DNA from: DATCSE01 sp036568605
GTDB taxonomy: Bacteria; Pseudomonadota; Gammaproteobacteria; Burkholderiales; Burkholderiaceae_C
Assembly: GCA_036568605.1 (NCBI GenBank)
Contig: DATCSE010000387.1
Coordinates: 1-38,768 of the forward strand
Reading direction: 5' to 3'
Length of the DNA: 38,768 nucleotides
Shown: positions 7,205 through 14,634 of the stretch, in pieces
How positions within the stretch are numbered: position 1 is the first letter of the stretch
How the letters are laid out: each line of letters starts with the position of its first letter
Notes under the pieces: generated by a model
Database searches by the model: none
What the model was told of the DNA's origin: nothing
The model's input: the letters and a program-made list of their open reading frames with translations, nothing else
Program-made: the position numbers and the translations under genes

Positions 7205-8278
7205 TTGAACTTGCCCGCATTGACCGCTGCCCTCATCCCCTGGTCCGACGCCACGCGGCCGGCGCTGTTCGAGCGCTGGCTCGAGAGCGTACGCGCGGCG
7301 CACGGCCTGCGACCCGACACCCTGCGCATGGCCTCGAGCGACGCCAGCTTCCGCCGCTATCTGCGCATCGATGCAGACGGCGGCGGCGCGGCGAGCTTCA
7401 TCGTGATGGACGCGCCGCCGGCGCAGCAGGACGTGCGCCCGTTCATTGCCGTGGCTGCGATGCTGCAGCAGATCGGACTGAACGCGCCGCGCGTGCTCGA
7501 GCAGGATGTCGCGAACGGCTTCCTGCTGCTCACCGATCTCGGCGAGCAGCTCTACCTCGCGACCCTGCAGAAGGCGCAGGTCGACGGCGACTTCAAGACC
7601 TGCGACACGCTGATGCGCGACGCGATCGCCGCGCTCGTGACCTGGCAGACCCGCGCCGACGCCAACGCGCTGCCGCTGTACGACGATGCGTTCGTGCGCC
7701 GCGAGCTCGCGATCTTTCCCGAGTGGTGCGTGCAGCGCGAGCTCGGCGTGAGCTGGTCGGCCGAGCAGCAGTCGACCTGGTCGGCCGCCTGCGACCTGCT
7801 CGCGAAAAGCGCGCTGGACCAGCCCACCGTCGCGATGCACCGCGACTACATGCCGCGCAACCTGATGCTGGGCGTGCCCAACCCCGGCATCCTCGACTTC
7901 CAGGACGCAGTGCGCGGCCCGATCAGCTACGACATTGCGTCGCTGCTGCGCGATGCCTTCATCTCATGGGACGAAGAGCAGGAGATCGACTGGGCCGTGC
8001 GCTACTGGCAGGCCGCGCGCAAGGCCGCGGTGCCGCTGCCCGACGACTTCGGCGAGTTCTGGCGTCAGATCGAGTGGATGGGGCTGCAGCGCCACTTGAA
8101 GGTGCTGGGCATCTTCTGCCGTCTGAAGCACCGCGATTCGAAGCCGCACTACGCGAGCGACCTGCCGCGCTTCTTCGCCTATGCGCACAAGGTCGCGGCG
8201 CGCTACGGTGCGCTGCGGCCGCTCTCACGACTGCTCGAGCCGCTGATGGGCGCGGCGCGCATCGACGCGTTCTATTGA
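7205..8278 (+). CDS. amgK: Sugar/aminoglycoside phosphotransferase-family kinase, likely AmgK (N-acetylmuramate / N-acetylglucosamine 1-kinase)
   Basis: A ~357-residue cytoplasmic kinase of the APH fold. The phosphotransfer loop is MHRDYMPRNLML (about 209-220) and the metal-binding motif is LDFQDAVRGPISYD (about 225-238). Its position divergent from lptD-surA matches the well-known amgK locus of pseudomonads and betaproteobacteria. There AmgK phosphorylates anomeric MurNAc/GlcNAc recovered from peptidoglycan, and MurU then makes UDP-MurNAc, a route that bypasses de novo synthesis and gives intrinsic fosfomycin tolerance. The start is unclear, with no ATG near the N-terminus; TTG 7205, 7211 or 7220 are possible and 7205 is used here. 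The murU nucleotidyltransferase gene that normally follows directly is missing; a convergent LysR gene is found instead. Confidence 0.82.
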   Translation: MNLPALTAALIPWSDATRPALFERWLESVRAAHGLRPDTLRMASSDASFRRYLRIDADGGGAASFIVMDAPPAQQDVRPFIAVAAMLQQIGLNAPRVLEQDVANGFLLLTDLGEQLYLATLQKAQVDGDFKTCDTLMRDAIAALVTWQTRADANALPLYDDAFVRRELAIFPEWCVQRELGVSWSAEQQSTWSAACDLLAKSALDQPTVAMHRDYMPRNLMLGVPNPGILDFQDAVRGPISYDIASLLRDAFISWDEEQEIDWAVRYWQAARKAAVPLPDDFGEFWRQIEWMGLQRHLKVLGIFCRLKHRDSKPHYASDLPRFFAYAHKVAARYGALRPLSRLLEPLMGAARIDAFY

Positions 8279-8290
8279 CGGTCTCGACGC

Positions 8291-9289
8291 TCAGCCCGCG
8301 ACCGCCGACAGCGCCGGACTCTTGGCCGCACTGAACTGATTCCCGCACGGCGTCTCGCAGCCGGCCGCGATCAGCCACGGGTCGCGATCCTCGCCGCCGA
8401 AGGTCTGCACCAGGAAGTCGACGAACGCGCGGGTCCGCGCCGGCACGTGCTTGCGGGTCGGCATGCCCGCGTACAGCGTCGCATTGACCAGATGCCATTG
8501 CGGCAGCACGCGCTCGAGCGCGTGTTCGAGCAAGGCATCCTCGACGACGAACGACGGCAGCCCGGTGATGCCCAGCCCGGCCAGTGCCGCCGCGTACATC
8601 GTGTCGGTGTGCGTCGTGCTCAATGCCGAGCGGCTCGGCACGACCGTGACCGACTCGCCGCCAGCCTCGCCGATCCGCCCCTTGTGCCAGGTCACCTCGC
8701 GCATGAAGCTCGGCACCATCGTGTCGTGGCCCGCGAGGTCGTGCGGATGCTGCGGCCGCCCGCGCCGGTCCAGATATTCGGGCGATGCGCAGGCGATCAC
8801 CTCGGACCGCGCGAGCCGGCGCGCGACGAAGCTGCCGTCCAGCGGACGCCGGCCTTCCATCAGGATGGTCACGTCGAAGTTCTCGTCGACCGCCTCGATC
8901 GGCCCCGGCGCCGACAGCTCGACCGTGACCCGCGGGTACTGCGCACGGAACCTCGGCAGATGCTTCGCGATCTGGTGCACCGCGAACGCCGGCGGCGCCA
9001 GCACGCGCAGATGGCCGCGCGGCTCGGCCGTCGCGGCGCTGGCCAGCGCCTCGGCCTCCTCCACCTCGGTCAGCACATGGCGCACGCGCTCCAGGTACAG
9101 CTCGCCGGTGTCCGTCAGCGACAGCCGCCGCGTCGTGCGGTTGATCAGGCGTGCGCCCAGGTGTTCTTCGAGATCCGCGATCAGCCGCGTCACGACGGCC
9201 GGCGAGAGGTTCAGCTCGCGCGCGGCCGCGGCGAAGCTGCCGGCGTCGATCACGCGGGAGAAAACGCGCATCGAGTGGAGCCTGTCCAT
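8291..9289 (-). CDS. LysR-family transcriptional regulator
   Basis: A 332-residue regulator. The N-terminal winged helix-turn-helix is typical (MDRLHSMRVFSRVIDAGSFAAAARELN, then SPAVVTRLIADLEEHLGARL and NRTTRRLSLTDTGELYLER, residues 1-70), followed by a periplasmic-binding-protein-like effector domain (about 90-300). It resembles the large subgroup of betaproteobacterial LysR proteins with unknown effectors, so no target is assigned. It is divergent from the DUF4148 gene, with 129 bases between the starts. By the usual LysR arrangement it may control that gene, itself, or both. The C-terminal tail after about residue 300 is non-conserved. It converges on amgK with a 12-base gap and no clear terminator. 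Confidence 0.9.
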   Translation of the reverse strand: MDRLHSMRVFSRVIDAGSFAAAARELNLSPAVVTRLIADLEEHLGARLINRTTRRLSLTDTGELYLERVRHVLTEVEEAEALASAATAEPRGHLRVLAPPAFAVHQIAKHLPRFRAQYPRVTVELSAPGPIEAVDENFDVTILMEGRRPLDGSFVARRLARSEVIACASPEYLDRRGRPQHPHDLAGHDTMVPSFMREVTWHKGRIGEAGGESVTVVPSRSALSTTHTDTMYAAALAGLGITGLPSFVVEDALLEHALERVLPQWHLVNATLYAGMPTRKHVPARTRAFVDFLVQTFGGEDRDPWLIAAGCETPCGNQFSAAKSPALSAVAG

Positions 9290-9418
9290 TTCAAGTCCCC
9301 CACTGTTTCTATTTCAGCAATGCGCAATTGAACCACAGACCATTTATTGATGCGTTGGCAACACCTAGAGTCCTGCGCATCGAACAACAAGTTCGCAGAC
9401 ACAGCGAAGGACTTCACC

Positions 9419-9667
9419 ATGAACGCCAAGCTTCTTTTCATCGCCACCGTGGCCGTTTCGCTCGCGAGCACGCTGGCGATGGCCGACGAAGCGCCGCTGA
9501 CCCGCACCCAAGTCATCGCCGAGTTGAACCAGGCCGCCGCGAACGGCACGCTGCCGCGCCCCGACTACGACGACGACCGTGCGCAGGTCGCGCGCCGTGT
9601 CGAGAGCCACGCGGCCAAGTCGGTCGTCGCGCAGCAGCGCGACGCCGCGACGCCGGCCGGCTACTGA
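9419..9667 (+). CDS. Small exported DUF4148-type protein
   Basis: An 82-residue protein beginning with a clear Sec signal peptide (MNAKLLFIATVAVSLASTLA, cleavage likely after AMA before DEAPLT). The mature part starts LTRTQVIAELNQAAANGTLP, the pattern of DUF4148, a Burkholderiales-rich family of short periplasmic proteins of unknown function. ATG 9419 has GAAGGA upstream at a suitable distance; an ATG at 9347 in the same frame would put 24 residues before the signal peptide and is rejected. The mature protein is very polar (DYDDDRAQVARRVESHAAK). It is monocistronic, since a perfect hairpin terminator follows 48 bases after the stop. Divergent transcription from the LysR gene suggests LysR control. 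Confidence 0.85.
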   Translation: MNAKLLFIATVAVSLASTLAMADEAPLTRTQVIAELNQAAANGTLPRPDYDDDRAQVARRVESHAAKSVVAQQRDAATPAGY

Positions 9668-9714
9668 TCGCCGCGTTCGAACGAGACGCTTCGTTCGGTC
9701 ATCACGGAACCACG

Positions 9715-9745
9715 AGAGGCCGCCTTCGGGCGGCCTCTTCGTTTT
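9715..9745 (+). terminator. Rho-independent terminator after the DUF4148 gene
   Basis: A perfect 10-bp stem (AGAGGCCGCC 9715-9724 with GGCGGCCTCT 9729-9738) closes a UUCG tetraloop and is followed by TCGTTTT. This is the textbook layout of an intrinsic terminator. Confidence 0.93.
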
Positions 9746-9777
9746 GCGTGCGGCGCTGCATCGGCGCACTGTCGTTT

Positions 9778-9806
9778 TTGCAATTGCGCCGCTTCGAGAA
9801 CACAAT
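9778..9806 (+). promoter_or_regulatory. Candidate promoter of the ABC transporter gene
   Basis: TTGCAA (9778-9783), a 17-base spacer and CACAAT (9801-9806) lie about 94 bases before the ABC transporter start, just after the previous terminator. A similar ACAATCGC word occurs about 35 bases before the FAD-oxidoreductase start (near 12390), which suggests a shared -10-like element. The -10 match to consensus is weak. Confidence 0.3.
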
Positions 9807-9899
9807 CGCCGATCCTCCCACGCACGCCTGCGGCGGCGACAGCCACGAGCTGACGCCGCCGAATGCGCTTTCGGAACCGCGTTCCACACCGCACCGCCG

Positions 9900-11858
9900 A
9901 TGTTCGCCTTCTTCGAAACCCGCATCCATCCGACCGCACCGCCGCGTTCGGCACCGCCCGACGGGCTGGTCGCGTTCTACTGGCACTTCATCCGCCAGAC
10001 GCGCGGCCTGTACCTGACGATGTTCGCGACCGGGCTGGCGGTCGCGCTGATCGACACCGCGATCCCGGTCTTCATCGGCAAGCTGGTGACGCTGATGCAG
10101 GCCGGCGACCGGGCTGCCGCATTCCAGGCGGCGGCGCCGATGCTGCTGGGCATGGCGGCGCTCGTGCTGATCGGCCGACCGCTCGCGCTGCTGGCCGACA
10201 GCATGATGCGCAACAACGCGGTCGTGCCCGGGGTGACCAGCCTGATCCGCTGGCAGAGCCACTGGCACGTCGTGCGGCAGAGCTGGCCGTTCTTCCAGAA
10301 CGATTTCGCCGGGCGCATCGCCAACCGCGTGATGCAGACCGGCAATGCGGTGCGCGAATCCATCGTGTCCAGCATCCGCGCGCTCTGGTACATCGCGATC
10401 TACGGCGTCACCGCGCTTGCGCTGATGGCCGCGAGCGACTGGCGCCTCGCGCTGCCCACCGTGTTCTGGTTCGCCGGCTACGTGTTCTTCTTGCGCTACT
10501 TCGTGCCGCGCATGCGCGACTGCGCGAAGGTCAGCTCCGAGCTGCGTTCGATGGTGATGGGCCGCGTCGTCGACAGCTACACGAACATTTTGACCGTCAA
10601 GCTGTTCGCGCGCGCCCGCGACGAAGACCAGTACGTGCGCGACGTCGTCGACGAGCACACCGCCGCGATCGCCGCGCACATGCGCGTGACCACGCGCTTC
10701 ATGGGCACGCTGGCGGCGATGAACGCACTGCTGCTGGTCAGCACCGCGACGATCGGGGTCGTGCTGTGGGCACACGGCTCGATCGGCGCCGGCATCGTCG
10801 TGACGGCGCTGCCGCTGGCGTGGCAGATCGCGAACGTCGCCGGCTGGGTCAGCTGGGAAGTGACCGGCATCTTCGAGAACGTCGGCGTCGTGCAGGAAGG
10901 CATGGAGACGATCGCGGTGCCGCACACGCTGGTCGACAAGCCCGATGCGCGCACGCTGGAGGTGAGCGCCGGCGAGCTGCGCATCGAGCACCTGACCTTC
11001 ACCTATGGCCGCCGCGACGGCAAGCGCGTGCTCGACGACCTGAACCTCGTGATCAAGCCGGGCGAGCGCATCGGGCTGATCGGCCGCTCCGGCGCCGGCA
11101 AGTCCACGCTCGTGAACCTGCTGCTGCGCTTCCACGAGGCCGAGCAGGGCAGCATCCGCATCGATGGCCAGGACATCGCCCATGTCACGCAGGAAAGCCT
11201 GCGCGCCGCGATCGGCATGGTCACGCAGGACACCTCGCTGCTGCACCGCTCGATCGCCGCGAACATCGGCTACGGCCGGCCCGGGGCGTCGCCGGCGCAG
11301 ATCGAGGCGGCGGCGCGCCAGGCCCACGCGCACGAGTTCATCGTCGACCTGCACGACTGGAAAGGGCGCACCGGCTACGACGCGCATGTCGGCGAACGCG
11401 GCGTCAAGCTGTCCGGCGGGCAGCGCCAGCGCATCGCGATCGCACGCGTCGTGCTGAAGGACGCGCCCATCCTGGTGCTCGACGAGGCGACCTCGGCGCT
11501 GGACAGCGAGGTCGAGCTCGCGATCCAGGAACAGCTGCTCGGGCTGATGCAGGGCAAGACCGTGATCGCGATCGCGCACCGGCTTTCGACGATCGCGCGC
11601 ATGGACCGCCTGGTCGTGCTCGAGCAGGGCCGCATCGTCGAGCAGGGCACGCACGACGAACTGCTGAAGCTCGACGGCCACTATGCGAAGCTGTGGAAGC
11701 ACCAGTCCGGCGGCTTCCTACCCGCCGATGCGGCGCCTAGTCTCGACACCGACGCCGCGCCGCCGGTCGATGAGGAGGCCCCTCTCGACGAAGTGCGCAC
11801 CGCCGAGCTGCCGAGCGCGTGTGCCGACGACGAGGTGCTGCTGCCGACGCGGACCTGA
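9900..11858 (+). CDS. ABC exporter half-transporter (permease fused to ATPase)
   Basis: A 652-residue inner-membrane protein of the MsbA/multidrug type, with the permease domain in the first ~350 residues (hydrophobic segments including MFATGLAVALIDTAIPVFIG and MLLGMAALVLIGRPLALLAD) followed by the ATPase. ATPase motifs are complete: Walker A GRSGAGKST (~396), Q-loop MVTQDTSLLH, signature LSGGQRQR (~503), Walker B ILVLDEATSALD (~524) and H-loop AIAHRLST. It would work as a homodimer, or heterodimer with an unseen partner. Residues 18-25 and an Asp/Glu-rich tail of ~40 residues after the ATPase are not family features. ATG 9900 was chosen because upstream extension runs through the terminator region. 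The substrate cannot be told from sequence; the family exports lipids, peptides or drugs. Confidence 0.92.
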   Translation: MFAFFETRIHPTAPPRSAPPDGLVAFYWHFIRQTRGLYLTMFATGLAVALIDTAIPVFIGKLVTLMQAGDRAAAFQAAAPMLLGMAALVLIGRPLALLADSMMRNNAVVPGVTSLIRWQSHWHVVRQSWPFFQNDFAGRIANRVMQTGNAVRESIVSSIRALWYIAIYGVTALALMAASDWRLALPTVFWFAGYVFFLRYFVPRMRDCAKVSSELRSMVMGRVVDSYTNILTVKLFARARDEDQYVRDVVDEHTAAIAAHMRVTTRFMGTLAAMNALLLVSTATIGVVLWAHGSIGAGIVVTALPLAWQIANVAGWVSWEVTGIFENVGVVQEGMETIAVPHTLVDKPDARTLEVSAGELRIEHLTFTYGRRDGKRVLDDLNLVIKPGERIGLIGRSGAGKSTLVNLLLRFHEAEQGSIRIDGQDIAHVTQESLRAAIGMVTQDTSLLHRSIAANIGYGRPGASPAQIEAAARQAHAHEFIVDLHDWKGRTGYDAHVGERGVKLSGGQRQRIAIARVVLKDAPILVLDEATSALDSEVELAIQEQLLGLMQGKTVIAIAHRLSTIARMDRLVVLEQGRIVEQGTHDELLKLDGHYAKLWKHQSGGFLPADAAPSLDTDAAPPVDEEAPLDEVRTAELPSACADDEVLLPTRT

Positions 11859-11876
11859 GCGCCGCAGCCCGCGACG

Positions 11877-12308
11877 CTACTTCGGCGTCACGTAGACCGT
11901 GATCGATGCGTTGACGCTGGGATCGCCGACCAGCGCCGCGGTGATGACGAACTGCCCGGCCACCGAGGTCGTGACGCCGGCCGTGCTCCACGATCGCGAG
12001 GTCACGACCGGCGTCGCGATCGTCATCGAAGTCGGGCTGATCGTGAAGGTCACCGGCACGTCGGAATTGATCGTCAGCGCGACACCCGGCTCGATCGACA
12101 GGAAGCCGCTGCCGGTCGGCCGCACGGTGATGCTGCCGTCGCTAGCGCCACCGACCACTGCCGTCAGCAGGAACGCCGTCAGGATGAACGATCCGGCGCT
12201 GTCGCCGCTGCCGCCTCCACCGCAGGCCGCAAACGCGAAGGTCGTCGCCCACGCAGCGCTTCGGCGGCCCCACTGCCGCCGCGTCATCGGTGTCGTCGCC
12301 ATCGTCAT
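11877..12308 (-). CDS. Small predicted lipoprotein, function unknown
   Basis: A 143-residue protein with MTRRQWGRRSAAWATTFAFA followed by ACGGGGSGD. The hydrophobic run and the cysteine just before a glycine run look like a lipoprotein signal; the TRRQWG stretch is reminiscent of a Tat motif but is not a clean match. The remainder is Ser/Thr/Val-rich and beta-strand-like (STAGVTTSVAGQFVITAALV, then DPSVNASITVYVTPK), resembling an Ig-like or beta-sandwich domain such as those in cell-surface repeats. ATG 12308 has AAGGGGA at a good distance. No homologue is recognised. It is divergent from the FAD oxidoreductase gene and converges on the ABC transporter gene. Confidence 0.7.
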   Translation of the reverse strand: MTMATTPMTRRQWGRRSAAWATTFAFAACGGGGSGDSAGSFILTAFLLTAVVGGASDGSITVRPTGSGFLSIEPGVALTINSDVPVTFTISPTSMTIATPVVTSRSWSTAGVTTSVAGQFVITAALVGDPSVNASITVYVTPK

Positions 12309-12422
12309 GGTGCTCCCCTTGTTCGACACGATGATGCGCCTTGAATGCCCGGTGCGGCACGACGCCGCCGGGCCGCGGGCCGTGCACGCGACAATCGCGG
12401 CTGCCGACCCGACCTCCTCCCG

Positions 12423-14078
12423 ATGCTGAGAATCACCGAGCTGCGACTCCCGCTGGACCATCCCGAGCCCGCGCTGCGGGCCGCGATCGTCGCGCGCCTG
12501 CGCATCGCCGACGACGCGCTGCTCGCGTTCACCGTGTTCCGCCGCGGCTACGACGCGCGCAAGAAGACCGCGATCGTGCTGAGCTACACCGTCGACTGCG
12601 AGCTGCGCGACGAAGCGGCCGTGCTGGCCGCGCACGCCGGCGATCCGCAGATCCGCAGCACCCCGGATACGCGCTACCGCTTCATCGGCCACGCGCCGGC
12701 CGACTTCCGCGCCGCGCAGCGGCGCCCGATCGTGATCGGCTTCGGCCCATGCGGGTTGTTCGCCGCGCTGATCCTCGCGCAGATGGGCCTCGCGCCGCTC
12801 GTGCTCGAGCGCGGCAAGGCGGTGCGCGAGCGCACGAAGGATACGTGGGGCCTGTGGCGGCGGCGCGAGCTCAACCCCGAGTCGAACGTGCAGTTCGGCG
12901 AGGGCGGTGCCGGCACATTCTCGGACGGCAAGCTGTACAGCCAGATCAGCGATGCGCGCCACCTGACGCGCAAGGTGCTGACCGAATTCGTGCAGGCCGG
13001 CGCGCCGGAGGAGATCCTGTACGTCAGCAAGCCGCACATCGGCACGTTCCGGCTGGTCAGCATGATCGAGAAGATGCGCGCGCAGATCGAGGCGCTGGGC
13101 GGCGAGATCCGCTTCGGCGCGAAGGTCGCGGACCTGCAGATCGAAGCCGGCCAGCTGCGCGGCGTCACGCTGGCGGGCGGCGAGCAAATCGCGACCGACC
13201 ACGCGGTGCTCGCGCTGGGCCACAGCGCGCGCGAGACCTTCGCGATGCTGCATGAACGCGGCGTCTACATGGAAGCCAAGCCGTTCTCGATCGGCTTTCG
13301 GATCGAGCACCCTCAGTCGCTGATCGACAGAGCCCGCTTCGGGCCGAACGCAGGCCATCCCATCCTGGGCGCGGCCGACTACAAGCTCGTGCACCACGCG
13401 AAGAACGGCCGCTCGGTCTACAGCTTCTGCATGTGCCCCGGCGGCACCGTGGTCGCTGCGACCTCGGAGCCGGAACGCGTGGTCACGAATGGCATGAGCC
13501 AGTATTCGCGCAACGAGCGCAACGCGAACGCCGGCATCGTCGTCGGCATCTCGCCGCAGGACTACCGGCAGGACGGGGGCCGCGACGACGACAGCCCGGT
13601 GAACCCGCTGGACGGCATCGCGTTCCAGCGTTTCTGGGAGTCGCGCGCGTACGAGCTCGGCGGCGGCGGCTACGAGGCGCCGGGGCAGCTGGTCGGCGAT
13701 TTCATCCGCGCGCAGCGCTCGACCGCGCTCGGCAGCGTGATCCCGTCGTACAAGCCCGGCGTGCGCATGACCGACCTCGGCGACCCGCAGCGCAGCAGCC
13801 TGCCCGACTACGCGATCGCCGCGATTCGCGAAGCGCTGCCCGCATTCGAGCGCCAGATCAAGGGCTACAGCCTGCCCGACGCGGTGCTGACGGGCATCGA
13901 GACGCGCACGTCGTCGCCGCTGCGCATCACGCGCGGGCGCGATTACCAGAGCCTGAACGTGAAAGGCCTGTACCCGGCCGGCGAAGGCGCGGGGTATGCC
14001 GGCGGCATCATGTCGGCCGGCGTCGACGGGATCGAAGTCGCCGAGGCCGTCGCGCGTTCATTGCTCGGGATCGGCTGA
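12423..14078 (+). CDS. NAD(P)/FAD-dependent oxidoreductase (COG2509-type FAD-dependent dehydrogenase)
   Basis: A 551-residue flavoprotein. An N-terminal segment of ~100 residues (MLRITELRLPLDHPEPALRA and onward) precedes the dinucleotide fold VIGFGPCGLFAALILAQMG (GxGxxG), then LVLERGKAVRERTKDT. Family blocks include NVQFGEGGAGTFSDGKLYS, KPHIGTFRLV, GFRIEHPQSLID, FCMCPGGTVVAA, and a C-terminal FAD-contact GLYPAGEGAGYAGGIMSAGVDG. These mark the widespread but uncharacterised family often annotated as FAD-dependent dehydrogenase. No substrate is known. It appears to be a single gene; it converges on the small anchored-protein gene at 14092 with 13 bases between stops. Confidence 0.9.
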   Translation: MLRITELRLPLDHPEPALRAAIVARLRIADDALLAFTVFRRGYDARKKTAIVLSYTVDCELRDEAAVLAAHAGDPQIRSTPDTRYRFIGHAPADFRAAQRRPIVIGFGPCGLFAALILAQMGLAPLVLERGKAVRERTKDTWGLWRRRELNPESNVQFGEGGAGTFSDGKLYSQISDARHLTRKVLTEFVQAGAPEEILYVSKPHIGTFRLVSMIEKMRAQIEALGGEIRFGAKVADLQIEAGQLRGVTLAGGEQIATDHAVLALGHSARETFAMLHERGVYMEAKPFSIGFRIEHPQSLIDRARFGPNAGHPILGAADYKLVHHAKNGRSVYSFCMCPGGTVVAATSEPERVVTNGMSQYSRNERNANAGIVVGISPQDYRQDGGRDDDSPVNPLDGIAFQRFWESRAYELGGGGYEAPGQLVGDFIRAQRSTALGSVIPSYKPGVRMTDLGDPQRSSLPDYAIAAIREALPAFERQIKGYSLPDAVLTGIETRTSSPLRITRGRDYQSLNVKGLYPAGEGAGYAGGIMSAGVDGIEVAEAVARSLLGIG

Positions 14079-14091
14079 GCCCGACCTCGCG

Positions 14092-14634
14092 TCACTGCGC
14101 CTGGAAGTAGCGGGCGGGATCGGCCAACGCGCCGGGTGTCCAGCTGACGCGCGTCATCGCATCGGCTTCGGCCAACTCGACGCGGCCGAGCCGCCGCACC
14201 AGTCGCTCGGTCGAGGTGGTGCGGAACTGCATGAACGATTCGCCCATCTTCAGCGTCGAGCTGAATTCGACGAGCGCACTCTTGCGATCGGAGGCGACAT
14301 CGAGCTTGCCGAGCTCGTAGTCGTATTCGATGGTCAGCATGCCGCCCGCCTTTTCGCCCACCTGCTCGAAAAACTCGTGGCTCTTGCGGAACGCCTCGCA
14401 GGCTTGCTCGCGGTTCAGCGTTTCGCTCTTGGTCTGCCCGGACATCAGCGTCTGCTGCCGAACCACGACGGACTTGCTCAACAGCTTGCACAAAGCGTCG
14501 GGGTCGCGAGACAGGGTCGCGTGGGCCTCCGCGCGATAGAAGTCGCGCACCATCTGCTCGTCGAGCTGGCGTCCGCCGACAAAGTAGTACCAGCCCGCGG
14601 CGCCCAGCGCGAGCGCGATCGCGACGGCCTTCAA
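14092..14634 (-). CDS. Small membrane-anchored protein, possibly NTF2-like
   Basis: A ~180-residue protein with an N-terminal hydrophobic helix (LKAVAIALALGAAGWYYFVG), best read as an uncleaved anchor or signal. The rest (MVRDFYRAEAHATLSRDPDA, then LCKLLSKSVVVRQ, FRKSHEFFEQVGEKAGG and TIEYDYELGKLDV) has the helix-then-strand alternation seen in NTF2-like/SnoaL folds. That assignment is structural guesswork and no family is certain. The only sensible start is TTG 14634, which shares bases with the TGA stop of the peptidase gene upstream (CCTTGAAG). That implies translational coupling to the M20 peptidase, and it may act with it. No clear Shine-Dalgarno is visible. Confidence 0.68.
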   Translation of the reverse strand: MKAVAIALALGAAGWYYFVGGRQLDEQMVRDFYRAEAHATLSRDPDALCKLLSKSVVVRQQTLMSGQTKSETLNREQACEAFRKSHEFFEQVGEKAGGMLTIEYDYELGKLDVASDRKSALVEFSSTLKMGESFMQFRTTSTERLVRRLGRVELAEADAMTRVSWTPGALADPARYFQAQ

